A stretch of DNA of 64,000 nt from Farysia itapuensis. Its lineage: Eukaryota > Basidiomycota > Ustilaginomycetes > Ustilaginales > Ustilaginaceae. The stretch covers positions 434,001 through 498,000 of the forward strand of contig JALBYC010000007.1 in NCBI GenBank assembly GCA_023212645.1, given 5' to 3'. Positions 1 to 9,106 of the stretch are shown one piece after another. Numbering within the stretch: position 1 is the first letter of the stretch; each line of letters starts with the position of its first letter. The notes under the pieces were generated by a model. That model did no database searches and was not told where the DNA came from. It saw nothing but the letters and a program-made list of their open reading frames with translations. A program made the translations under genes and the position numbers.

Positions 1-1488
1 ATACATGGCAATGGGCTGCATCAACGCCGCTGTGCCCAGGCCTAGCAGTGCACCTCGACCCAAAAGCAGGTAGGCGGAGTATCCACCGACGAAAATTTCG
101 AGCGGACCCATGATCCCAAATGCAAGCATCTCGGTCTTGTTCGAGATTCGGTAGATATCGGTCGTCACGAGGTTCAATACTTGAGATGACGAGGAAGGCG
201 AGGTTGCAGTCGTCGTCGTCGTCTGCGGCTCAGCCGCAGCTGTCGCAGGTCCGGTGGGTGCGTCTTGCGATAACGTGCCGGACGCTTCTTTCTGACGCAA
301 CCGTTTCCAAGCCAGCAACGACGTCAGCTGAACCTGGAAAAGACACTTGAACGCAACAAAGACATTGGTGAAACACAGAAACACGACAAACGCCTCCCAG
401 AACACGACGAGGTAGAACGCGGCCGAATAGAGTAGGGTAGCACGAGCTCGGGCGGCTACAGTATCTTTGTCGCCAGTCTTGCTGAGCTGGGCTGCATAGG
501 CATCTATGGATTCTAGAACGAAGCTGAGGCCGAGTTTGGGCGCGTAGAATGAGAACGTGGTGATGACGATGATGGCGAGTTGCTGGAGGAGTAAGCTGGA
601 GTTGGCGCGGAGCATGGCGGTGAGCAATGTCAAGGCTTTGCGGGAGTCGGAGCGCGTGCCAGATGGATGCCGTTTGTGGGATTGAGCGAGGGCGGAACGG
701 TAGATCTCGATGATGCGCTGAGCAATGAGTGCGCTTCGAAAGTGAGCGTCCAGCCCCGGTACAGTGTCTTGATCCACCTTGCGGTGCAAAAGTGCGGCCT
801 TGACGACAGGCAGAGCGAGAAATCCAAGCAGAAACTCACACACCGAGCCGCCGCCCATCTTACTGCGCTGAACACGGCGAGGACCTAGTTTGCCCGTCGT
901 TCCCAGCTGAAGTGGCGGACCTGTCTTGCTCGTCACCGCCAGAACGAACGCTATCAACGCGGTAGCAGCGTTGATTGATGGAAGGGCGTTGCTTCCATCA
1001 GTGTGCACTTTGTAGTCGTAGAGAAAGGTGAGAAGGTGGGTGACGAGGTAAACGAGCTGGAGAATTGTGAGTGCAAGCATGCGTGCTTGTTGCGAGATGC
1101 CGCTTGAAGCTATGAGAACGATGCTCAGCAGTCGAAGCGCTGCACTCGCGCCAACGAGCCCGAGCTCGGATGAATGGCGTTCCCGCAGCACCATCGGTAT
1201 GAACATAGCAGCGTCAAGAGATAAGCCGAGTAACGCGAGCAGAATCAGCACGACCTGCGTCCACCATCTGCGTCCCTCATACGCGGCCACGTTGACGCGT
1301 GTACCGTGTGCTTTGCACCAATGCTCTTGGAAATCATCAATCTCGTACTCCTTGCCGTCACGATTGGGCAGGGCTATTGGCGGTCGAGCGGTGCAGATTT
1401 GAACAACGAGCCAGATCGCTACAAGCGCAGTAGACACCGCGATAGCCGCACTGGCTATCGCATAATGATCGTGTACGAACCACGGCAT
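1..1488 (-). CDS. ABC transporter, subfamily C (MRP type), N-terminal part, cut by the window edge
   Basis: Reading leftwards from an ATG at 1488 the frame stays open for 496 codons to the window edge, and an in-frame TAA lies four codons upstream, so the start is well fixed. The protein begins with about five hydrophobic helices (roughly residues 13-32, 77-97, 107-126, 136-155, 167-185), the TMD0 arrangement typical of long ABC-C pumps. A linker follows, then the first core transmembrane domain, with the conserved stretch VLNLVTTDIYRISNKTE near residue 433 that matches the N-L-x-x-x-D-x-x-R signature of MRP/Ycf1/Bpt1/Ybt1 proteins. Both nucleotide-binding domains would lie outside the window. 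Such pumps export glutathione conjugates or organic anions at the vacuole or plasma membrane; the substrate cannot be inferred here. Confidence 0.8.
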   Translation of the reverse strand, partial: MPWFVHDHYAIASAAIAVSTALVAIWLVVQICTARPPIALPNRDGKEYEIDDFQEHWCKAHGTRVNVAAYEGRRWWTQVVLILLALLGLSLDAAMFIPMVLRERHSSELGLVGASAALRLLSIVLIASSGISQQARMLALTILQLVYLVTHLLTFLYDYKVHTDGSNALPSINAATALIAFVLAVTSKTGPPLQLGTTGKLGPRRVQRSKMGGGSVCEFLLGFLALPVVKAALLHRKVDQDTVPGLDAHFRSALIAQRIIEIYRSALAQSHKRHPSGTRSDSRKALTLLTAMLRANSSLLLQQLAIIVITTFSFYAPKLGLSFVLESIDAYAAQLSKTGDKDTVAARARATLLYSAAFYLVVFWEAFVVFLCFTNVFVAFKCLFQVQLTSLLAWKRLRQKEASGTLSQDAPTGPATAAAEPQTTTTTATSPSSSSQVLNLVTTDIYRISNKTEMLAFGIMGPLEIFVGGYSAYLLLGRGALLGLGTAALMQPIAMY

Positions 1489-1746
1489 GTGTTGCAGTGG
1501 TTATGGTGGTAAGACAGCACGGTCGAAGCTTCTTGTCCCCACCGAGGCCAGCCTTGGTTTTTGACATTTGTACATTAGTGCCAGGCACACGGCCCGCATC
1601 ACGCCGGATGACCATCCTCCGAGATCCGAACAAGTTCACCCAGGCCTCGAGTCACTCGCCCAATATTCGAGTCACGCACTATCTCTGACTCATACCTATG
1701 ACAGGCTTAAGGCCGCGCACGGGAGAAAAATGGTATTACAGTCATG

Positions 1747-3636
1747 CTAGAGAACGCTACGGACGTCTTGTAGGAGGCGCCGTTCGGCAGAGTTGAGCTG
1801 AGCATCAGAGGTGTCGAGGCCGTCTTCGTCCTCCAGATCGCCGATGCTTGTCGGATGGTCGTAAGAAGCTGAGCGGGCCGAGGTGGTGGAACGGCGTGAG
1901 CGTCTACCTCCTGCTCGTATGCCATCTAGACGATGACCCATGCCAGGAAACACGACCCAGTCTTCGCCCGTCCCGCCGCTGCGAGTCGGGCCAGAACGGC
2001 TGAGAATCGAGCGGAAGCGCTCGACGAATCCAGTGGCAGCTGTGGCTGGCGTTGCTTCACCCTCGGTCTCGGCGGGAGCGGCAGAACCCGTCGTGGCGGC
2101 TGAGGTTGAGTTGGCTTCATCCCTCCGTGCTGCGACGACGAGCGATCTGCCCCACCGAAAGATGCGCCAGTAGCTCAAAGTGCTTGAGAGAAGAATGAAC
2201 CATCCAAGCACCATGAGTACGTAGGCGAGCCACTCTGTTGACTGGCTCATCGAATCGTTGAGACCCGCACTGCCGTCGGCCTGAGCTGCGAAAGCATCGG
2301 CCATAGTTCCGCCGCTGCTGATCTGCTGCTCCATTTGTCTGCGCGAGGAGCCATCTTGAGTAGGGTCTCCGTTGTCGCCAAACCAGCTGCCAGCGTTGTC
2401 AGCGCCGCCCGGAGCACCGTGCCCGTTTCCGCCAAAGGGATCTGTGTCAACCTTGCCCGCGGCTATTTCGCTCGCTCGAGTGCGCAGATAGAATCCATAC
2501 TGGATCAGTGTGATGCCAAGACCGGCACGACTACCGCACCGCGCTGCGTGGGTGGTGTGCAGCAGGTAGGTGAGCAAAAAGCCGACAAACTGGAACGTCA
2601 TCGAGACCAACAGATTCCAGGCAAAGCCGAAGAAATTCCCCACCGGCAAGCCTTCGACGATGAGATCTTCAATGGCGCCGACGTGTGCGCCGCCAGGTGT
2701 CCAGCCGAGTCCGTTGACGAGTGGATGCATGCCCCCGCCTCCCAAAATGGTGGTTTCCCAGTACTGTGGCACTGCGTCTGCCGCTGCAATCTCGTAGGTA
2801 GGCGGTTGCACGTTGTCTTCTAGATCGTCATCTTCGCCACGGTCTTGGTCAGTGCCTTGCCCTTGTCCTCTACGTCGACGTTCCGGCTTGGCGCTAAGAT
2901 TGGCAAAAACGCCGTCCTGGCCAATACCTCCACCCATCACGCGGGGACGATGCACGCCCTGCGCACGCATTCGGGCTGCATGCGCTCCCTCGTCCTGCGA
3001 TAAGGTGGCATATCGTGCTCCCGGTATTCCCATCCCGACAAAGCGTCCAAATCGGCCGACCGCCAACCGTAATCGGTCCGATCGTGACAGTTCAGGCGCT
3101 GACACGTCTGCACCAACATTGCCTGAAGAGGGGACCCGGCTGTAACCATTGTTGCGCTCTCCCGAGGTATCCGTATCGAAACCCATCTCTAGCGTCTGAT
3201 GTCGTGGGCTGCTGGGGGTATCTTGAGAGGTGGTTCGAGGTGACGTGAGTTCAGGAGGTCGGCGAGTGGCAGCTGGAAAGTACTCGGGTCGTTCAAAGTC
3301 ATACGTCGCCGTATTCGGTTCACTCCGCGCAGACTGAGGTGGACGGTTGACGCCAAGTGGATCTTGGGGTGGGAGTGCTTCGCCTGCGTCGAAAAAGACA
3401 TCGTTTGATAGCCGTGGCTGACGAGTACCGGCGACATGATTTGCTGTGGATGGACCGGCTGTCGAGCTAAGCTCGTTATAGCCGGGCAGATCCGAGTTGG
3501 CCTCACTCGGTCCGTTGAATGCATCGAACAGCTCCGAGCTCTGGCGTAATCGTGAGCGTGGGCTCACACCAGAACGGGGCATAGTGTTGGAGGCGGGAAA
3601 GCTGAGATGGTGGTGGCACAGATTGTGGGATGACAT
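1747..3636 (-). CDS. BSD2: BSD2/NDFIP-family membrane adaptor for Rsp5-type ubiquitin ligase
   Basis: 629 residues from the ATG at 3636; a second ATG at 3582 is a possible alternative start. The long N-terminal half is polar and low in complexity, with a PPTY motif (about residue 279), the PPxY ligand of Rsp5/Nedd4 WW domains. The family core follows: two hydrophobic helices around residues 332-385 (NFFGFAWNLLVSMTFQFVGF onward), a glycine-rich insertion, and a third helix near 467-490. Bsd2/Tre proteins bring Rsp5 to endosomes and vacuole to ubiquitinate metal transporters and misfolded membrane proteins. At about twice the length of yeast Bsd2, most of the excess is disordered N-terminus. 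Divergent from the neighbouring Tip20-like gene with 160 bp between starts. Confidence 0.85.
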   Translation of the reverse strand: MSSHNLCHHHLSFPASNTMPRSGVSPRSRLRQSSELFDAFNGPSEANSDLPGYNELSSTAGPSTANHVAGTRQPRLSNDVFFDAGEALPPQDPLGVNRPPQSARSEPNTATYDFERPEYFPAATRRPPELTSPRTTSQDTPSSPRHQTLEMGFDTDTSGERNNGYSRVPSSGNVGADVSAPELSRSDRLRLAVGRFGRFVGMGIPGARYATLSQDEGAHAARMRAQGVHRPRVMGGGIGQDGVFANLSAKPERRRRGQGQGTDQDRGEDDDLEDNVQPPTYEIAAADAVPQYWETTILGGGGMHPLVNGLGWTPGGAHVGAIEDLIVEGLPVGNFFGFAWNLLVSMTFQFVGFLLTYLLHTTHAARCGSRAGLGITLIQYGFYLRTRASEIAAGKVDTDPFGGNGHGAPGGADNAGSWFGDNGDPTQDGSSRRQMEQQISSGGTMADAFAAQADGSAGLNDSMSQSTEWLAYVLMVLGWFILLSSTLSYWRIFRWGRSLVVAARRDEANSTSAATTGSAAPAETEGEATPATAATGFVERFRSILSRSGPTRSGGTGEDWVVFPGMGHRLDGIRAGGRRSRRSTTSARSASYDHPTSIGDLEDEDGLDTSDAQLNSAERRLLQDVRSVL

Positions 3637-3705
3637 GTTCTCTGGCTGTGCTTGGCGCTTGGCCACTTGGGCTGAGTAAAAATCGCAATCTTACAGTTTG
3701 AAATC

Positions 3706-3713
3706 TATAAAAG
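3706..3713 (+). promoter_or_regulatory. TATA box of the TIP20-like gene
   Basis: TATAAAAG lies 83 bp upstream of the ATG at 3797. Because it would fall inside the coding frame if translation began further upstream, it supports 3797 as the true start. Confidence 0.6.
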
Positions 3714-3720
3714 GGTCCAG

Positions 3721-3728
3721 TGTTAGAT
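3721..3728 (+). promoter_or_regulatory. TGTTAGAT promoter octamer (TIP20)
   Basis: Sense-strand TGTTAGAT, 68 bp before the ATG and 7 bp after the TATA box. The same octamer class recurs before four other genes in this window. Confidence 0.4.
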
Positions 3729-3796
3729 TGCTATTGTCTCACCTTGCAACCTTGTTCGACAGAAGCTTCTCGTACCACCTTCCACAGCGCACCACC

Positions 3797-6700
3797 ATGC
3801 AGTCGCTTGCGGAGCCGCACCAACTGGCAGCACTGCTGAAGGGACCAACACAAGAGCAACAGCGGCAGAGCCTGGTGGAACACTTTGACTATGTCTTGCC
3901 CACATTGGCGACAAGCTCGTCAGCCTCTCGCTTCACGTGTCTGCCAACCGCTTCCGCGCTCGAAGCACACCTGCGAACATTGCAGTCAGAACAGCAGTCT
4001 CTCGCAGCACATACGGCACAGCTGCAAACACAGCTGCGCAATCAGCTCGTGTCCAGCTTGTCTGGCGTCCAAGCGCTCAAACAGCGTCTGTCCTCGCTGC
4101 CGGACGAGATCTCGAGCACAGAGGACAAGTTGCTCGAATTGTGCGAGGATCTAGTCATTTCTTCCGCCGCCGGTCCCAGCAAGCATGGCGCCGGCACATT
4201 GATGAAGCGCCTCGATGAGCTACACGATGCTATTGAGCATCTGACAAAGGCAAAAGCGTACTTCACCGTTCTCGCTCAGGCCGAAGATCGGCGCATTCTG
4301 GCACAAAAACAGGACGAAGTCATCCAGACACGCACTGAGGCCACCAAGAGTCTCACCGAGCTGGACAAGTTGGTCAAGAGGATCGAGCGCATTACCGCAA
4401 AGCAAGGGCAAGAGCCTAAATTTGTCCCATTCCTACGTGCGCAGAGAGCGGCGGCGTTCAAGCACCTTTCCAGAGCACGAGCATCGCGCCTGTCTGAAGC
4501 GCTAGGCAAAGCAGGTTGGAGTGGGCTACCTGACGCGAAAGATGCATCTACTACCCCCGCAAACTTTGTACAGAACGATACTGTTAAAGCGACGTGGTCA
4601 GAGCTGTGTCAGCTGCAAGACTGTGCAGAGACGCTTGGTCTACTTTCACAAGCCTCTGCGAAGCCCAGCTCGCGTAACGCTGCGCCCGCTGGAAGCGATG
4701 ACTACCAGCCGTTGCTCGCAACACAGATCCTGGTCGAGCCGCTATTGCTCCGGTTCAGATACCATTTCGACGGCGATCGACCGACAAATCGCTTGGACAA
4801 ACCGGAATGGTACCTCTCCCACATTCTCGCGCTCGTTGACTCGCAATCGGCGCTCTTTGCACCCGCAGAGCGCGGAAAGCCTGGTTCAGGGGGCGCTGTG
4901 GCTCGTTTGTGTCGTCATCATGCAAATGCAGACTACGCTGATCGCAAAGCTTACCGATATTTGAACACCAACGCCGAGCTTCTGCACGCTTTCTTGACGC
5001 CGTTGCGTCGCAAATTAGCCTCCTCGATGCCGTCGTTGCTCGACCAACCTTCTTTGCTTGCACACACAGTGTTTCAAGCGCTGCTGTTTGATGCTGATCT
5101 GGTGGAAAAGTTTCCGGCTGCGCTTGCCGGTGCAGGCGTTCACAAGGTGTCGGACGATATTCTGGCTAACGAGACGTGGTTCCAACGCTGGCTCGAGGGC
5201 GAAAAGGAGTTCGCGCTACAACGCTTTGAGGAAATCATGGGTGCATCCGACGCCTGGGCCATCGGATCCTCTGATACCTTGGCCGACGACGACAACAACG
5301 ATGTGCAGAACTTTGAGGTCAACTCGGACGAGTCTGGCAGGAGAACGACCAAATCTGCCCGCTCCATTGTGCAAATCCTCGACTCGGTCTCTGAGCGTTA
5401 TCGCCCGCTTCCATCGCTGAAGCAGCGGCTGAGCTTTCTGGCCATTGTCCAGCTGCCCATTCTGCGCTCGTACGCCACACGGCTGACAAAGAGCCTGGAC
5501 GCGTTCGAGTCATTGTCGTCGGCATTTGCGCGTGCCATGCCAGGCGAGATATCTGCGGTAACGGGCAGCGTTCATGCCGTGAACAGCGTTGCTGGTGGCG
5601 ACACTGATATGGTCAAGGGACTTCGTGGACTGGGACGGCTGCTCAAAGCGCTCCTCTCGGCGCAGTACGTGTGCAGTGAGCTGGAACGATGGTCCGAGAC
5701 GGTCTTTTTCGTCGAATTGTCGGACCAGCTGCACTCGAGTGAAGAGGGACGCAAACTGGCGCTTGGCCTGCGCAAGGACCAGGATGCGGAAGAAGACCGG
5801 GAGCTAGACGCAGCTAGTTTGAGCATGTTGCTCCGACGCGGGCTGAAACGGGGTGCTGCGGCTGCGCGGCCGCTTGCGTCAGCTGCCACCAGCGCGCAAC
5901 AGGACGGATCGGGCATCGGCACTCCACGACTCGGCGATGTCGGCAGTGCACAGATGCTGGCTGATTTTGGCCAGTACGGCGTGTGGGAGGAGCCACGGCG
6001 GAAGTTCGGGCAACTGGTCGACCGCGCCACCCACGGGATCGAGCGATTGGTCACGAGCGAGGTGCTGGAACAACTGCGGCCCTACGTGATGCAAGGCTGG
6101 GACGCGGAGGAGACGGAGCAGGGCGGATCGGAGAGCGGGCTGGAAGAGTTGGTGCCATCGCCTACGCTCGTGCCGGCTCTGTCCGTCTTCTCCATGCACT
6201 TGACCCACTTGACCAGCGTACTGGACAGCGAAGCTATGGTGCCCATCTATCGGCGCGTGGCCAACACACTGAGCGCTGCACTCGTGGACAGAGTCGTCAT
6301 GTCGGGCGGCTCAAGACGGTTCACCTACGCAGGCGGGTTGCGTCTCACCCGCGACGTGCAGCAAGGCTGGCTCGCCGTCGTCTCTGACATCTCTTCGGCC
6401 CACTCTGGCACTACCCCCTTTGGTCGCAAACCAGAAACGGCGTGGAAACAAATTCGCGATGCATGCACGCTGCTCTCCTTGCCACACGCTGGAATCAAGC
6501 AGCCCGCAACACCCTCCCACTCGGGCTACACGATTTCCAAAGCAACCCAAATTGCGTTTGACCTCGACGACGGTCGCGATGACGTTGACAGTGCACATGC
6601 GCAGGCATACAGACAGATGCTCGACAAATTGGGCCACATTGACGAGTCCAAACTCAACGTCCGCGAAGTCCTCCGTCGCCGCGTCGAAGTATGGAAGTAA
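3797..6700 (+). CDS. TIP20: Tip20/RINT-1 family vesicle-tethering protein (Dsl1 complex)
   Basis: 967 residues from the ATG in ACCACCATG at 3797, downstream of a TATA box. An N-terminal coiled-coil region (about residues 45-200, rich in Q/L/E) precedes the RINT1/TIP20 signature FRYHFDGDRPTNRLDKPEW near residue 320, the most diagnostic motif of the family. Tip20 is a subunit of the Dsl1 tether on the ER that captures COPI vesicles from the Golgi, binding Sec20/Use1 SNAREs; in animals RINT-1 does the same within NRZ. Length matches the family (700-1000 residues). No intron was found. It converges with the NDUFA1 gene, stop codons only 66 bp apart. Confidence 0.88.
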   Translation: MQSLAEPHQLAALLKGPTQEQQRQSLVEHFDYVLPTLATSSSASRFTCLPTASALEAHLRTLQSEQQSLAAHTAQLQTQLRNQLVSSLSGVQALKQRLSSLPDEISSTEDKLLELCEDLVISSAAGPSKHGAGTLMKRLDELHDAIEHLTKAKAYFTVLAQAEDRRILAQKQDEVIQTRTEATKSLTELDKLVKRIERITAKQGQEPKFVPFLRAQRAAAFKHLSRARASRLSEALGKAGWSGLPDAKDASTTPANFVQNDTVKATWSELCQLQDCAETLGLLSQASAKPSSRNAAPAGSDDYQPLLATQILVEPLLLRFRYHFDGDRPTNRLDKPEWYLSHILALVDSQSALFAPAERGKPGSGGAVARLCRHHANADYADRKAYRYLNTNAELLHAFLTPLRRKLASSMPSLLDQPSLLAHTVFQALLFDADLVEKFPAALAGAGVHKVSDDILANETWFQRWLEGEKEFALQRFEEIMGASDAWAIGSSDTLADDDNNDVQNFEVNSDESGRRTTKSARSIVQILDSVSERYRPLPSLKQRLSFLAIVQLPILRSYATRLTKSLDAFESLSSAFARAMPGEISAVTGSVHAVNSVAGGDTDMVKGLRGLGRLLKALLSAQYVCSELERWSETVFFVELSDQLHSSEEGRKLALGLRKDQDAEEDRELDAASLSMLLRRGLKRGAAAARPLASAATSAQQDGSGIGTPRLGDVGSAQMLADFGQYGVWEEPRRKFGQLVDRATHGIERLVTSEVLEQLRPYVMQGWDAEETEQGGSESGLEELVPSPTLVPALSVFSMHLTHLTSVLDSEAMVPIYRRVANTLSAALVDRVVMSGGSRRFTYAGGLRLTRDVQQGWLAVVSDISSAHSGTTPFGRKPETAWKQIRDACTLLSLPHAGIKQPATPSHSGYTISKATQIAFDLDDGRDDVDSAHAQAYRQMLDKLGHIDESKLNVREVLRRRVEVWK

Positions 6701-6766
6701 CGCAGACCGGCAATCAACACAGGTGGCCGTACGGTGTGCAATTGCGAAAAAGAATGTGGGCGATGC

Positions 6767-7244
6767 TTATGAGAGTTTCTCCGTTGACCAGACTGAATTT
6801 GTGGCAAACTCTTTTGGAGCTATAGGATTGGTCTGCGTGTTGGGCAAGGGAGAGGTGGGTTGTCAGCGATAAGGCGGGGGGGGAATGCAAAGTGAGTAAG
6901 TTGGCAAGAGGGAGAAACGTACACTTTGCCCTCTTCTGCTGCCTGTGAGTCGTTCATCGCGTTGCATCATCATGCGCTCCCAGTCGTCGAGCGAGTACCG
7001 AATGGGCTGGTATGGGAATCATTTGTCAGTGACTTTGCTTTTCACAGCTATGCGCTGGAAGAAAGCTCACCTTTCCGTCCTCTGCAAGTCGTCTGACTAC
7101 GTTGTATCCTGTTCCGGCTACGCCAAACATGACGACCACCATTCCTGTTTGTGCAAGCCTTGCGGTCAGTAAGCTGTATCCAGCCTCGCGCATCGTCGCG
7201 CATTACCTACCCATGTGGAGAACTGCTTCGAATGGGACGGGCAT
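6767..7244 (-). CDS. NDUFA1: NADH dehydrogenase (complex I) subunit NDUFA1/MWFE, four exons
   Basis: Found only by splicing. Exons 7244-7211, 7144-7071, 7006-6923 and 6832-6767 join in phase (34+74+84+66 nt) to give 85 residues. Junctions read ATGG/GTAGGT, AAAG/GTGAGC and AAAGT/GTACGT, each with a CAG acceptor. The product starts MPVPFEAVLHMG, has one membrane helix (MVVVMFGVAGTGYNVVRR) and then the charged WERMMMQRDERLTGSRRGQS segment that typifies fungal MWFE homologues. MWFE is a supernumerary inner-membrane subunit needed for assembly of the complex I membrane arm. The first exon is only 34 nt, and introns occupy nearly half the locus. Divergent from JIP5 (211 bp). Confidence 0.88.
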
Positions 7245-7455
7245 GGTGTGATGTACTGTCGAGTATGACGGAGGTAGAGGTGAGGGTTTGGTGAGTGGGA
7301 AAGGGTGCTTTGGCCAATCCATCGCACGTGACTTCGGATCCGATTCCTGACGCCCAAGAATCTCGGAAGACGGAAGTGAGGGGGGGAAGGGAAAGAAACG
7401 TGCTTTTGGCGAGTTCTTCCCTTCTGGCTTCTGCCGTGCATGCCACAGCCAAACG

Positions 7456-8973
7456 ATGGACATCCCACTGAGCAGCGATGCTCTCGATCTCTCCTTCCAC
7501 CCATCCGATGCGACGAACCTGCTCGCTGTCGGTCTCATTTCCGGCAAAGTTCAGCTGATCAACTACGACGAGTACGTTGCATCAGCGCCTTCCTCGTCCT
7601 CCACCGTCACCCCTCCCGCCAAGAAGATTCGCACAGCGCAGGACGTCACTCCCTCCAAGCGGTATGTGAAGGTGTGGAACACGAGACCCTCGCGCAAATC
7701 ATGCCGCGGGCTGCACTTTGACAACGAAGACGGTCGCGGCATCTACAGTATCAGTAAGGACAAGGCCTTGTTCTTGACCGATACCGAGACGGGCAAGGTG
7801 CGTAGTAGCTGGCTGGACAGTCACGAGAGTGCGCCGAGTCGAGTGCTTCCCATCGATGCGAGCATGGTCGTCACCGGTGATGATGAAGGTGTCGTTCGAG
7901 TCTGGGATCCGCGCAAGCCAGGGACCTCGAAACCCGTCCGCCAGTACGATCACCACTTTGACTGGATCACAGACATGCTCTACGTCCCCTACCTCCCCGA
8001 ACAACGCAAAGTCCCAACCAAGGCAGACGGCACGAAACATAGCAAAAAAGAACTGCAGAACAAGGCGAAGAAGGAGCGCAAAAAGGCACGCAAGGCCGAA
8101 TACCAACGGCAGGCCGAGGCACAACAAGAAGAAGCGGACGACCTGTCCGATTTCGACTCGGAAGCGTCAGACGACAACGACGACCAGCAACGAGCTCGAG
8201 GACCGAGCCGCAGTCGTTTGGTCGTCACGTCCGGGGATGGAAGCTTGTCGTCGATCGATCTGCGCGCGGCAGGACCGACGGCGTTTGAAGTATCGGAAGA
8301 CCAGGAGGATGAGTTACTCTGCGTTACTGCGCTCAAGAACTCGTCGAAGCTGGTGGTGGGTACGCAGATGGGTATCTTGTCGCTGTGGGCGCCACGGCGG
8401 GGGTTGCTGGACCACGTGGACCGCGTACCAGGACACCCAGCCAGCGTCGACACGTTGTGCATGCTCGACCAGGATACAGTACTCACAGGCAGCTCAGATG
8501 GACTGGTGCGTGTCGTGCAGATCCTGCCAAGTAAGCTGCTCGGCGTCATTGCCGATCACGATGGTCTGCCCATCGAGCGTATGAAGCGCAAAAACGCCAT
8601 CCTCGCCACGATCGGACACTCGAACTCGGTCAAGTTCACCGACATCAGTCCGCTCCTCAACGACGACGACGAGGAGGACCACGATGATGAAGGGGGGAAA
8701 GAGAGTGATGCAGAAAGCCGTCCGTTGGGACTCGTCGATCGCAATATGCCTGCGTCGGATAGCGAGCAAGACGACACGTCGGATGACGAGCACCCAATCG
8801 CTCCCGTTCCCCACAATGACGACGACGATGATGTTGACAGTGCCAGCGACGATGACGGGAGCGACAGTGATAGTGACGACGCTCCACCACCCGCACTAAC
8901 CACTCTCAAAGCCAAACGTGGGAACAAGTCTCACCCAAAACCCAACAATACCACCTTTTTCAGCGATCTGTAG
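7456..8973 (+). CDS. JIP5: Jip5/WDR55-like WD-repeat ribosome biogenesis protein
   Basis: 505 residues, intronless. The N-terminus (MDIPLSSDALDLSFHPSD) and a series of WD repeats (for example VVTGDDEGVVRVWDPRK and VLTGSSDGLVRVVQI) match Jip5/WDR55. A lysine-rich nuclear-localisation-like helix interrupts the propeller at about 188-225, and the C-terminus is highly acidic (451-478) before a basic tail ending TTFFSDL. Jip5 acts in the nucleolus in 60S subunit maturation. Start is the only reasonable ATG, in context AACGATGG. Confidence 0.87.
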   Translation: MDIPLSSDALDLSFHPSDATNLLAVGLISGKVQLINYDEYVASAPSSSSTVTPPAKKIRTAQDVTPSKRYVKVWNTRPSRKSCRGLHFDNEDGRGIYSISKDKALFLTDTETGKVRSSWLDSHESAPSRVLPIDASMVVTGDDEGVVRVWDPRKPGTSKPVRQYDHHFDWITDMLYVPYLPEQRKVPTKADGTKHSKKELQNKAKKERKKARKAEYQRQAEAQQEEADDLSDFDSEASDDNDDQQRARGPSRSRLVVTSGDGSLSSIDLRAAGPTAFEVSEDQEDELLCVTALKNSSKLVVGTQMGILSLWAPRRGLLDHVDRVPGHPASVDTLCMLDQDTVLTGSSDGLVRVVQILPSKLLGVIADHDGLPIERMKRKNAILATIGHSNSVKFTDISPLLNDDDEEDHDDEGGKESDAESRPLGLVDRNMPASDSEQDDTSDDEHPIAPVPHNDDDDDVDSASDDDGSDSDSDDAPPPALTTLKAKRGNKSHPKPNNTTFFSDL

Positions 8974-9106
8974 GCCCCCACCGTACAACCCAGCGCAATG
9001 AGGAAAACACCAGGCAACTGTTACGACTCCCCCGCCCAAACAAAGTTATTGTGGAAGAAAGTTTAAGTCGGCTCTACATTACGCATAGGGGGCGATTGGC
9101 GTCGTG

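Noticed and set aside
3698..3796. Upstream extension of the Tip20 frame
   Set aside because: No ATG in the extension, and it contains the TATA box.
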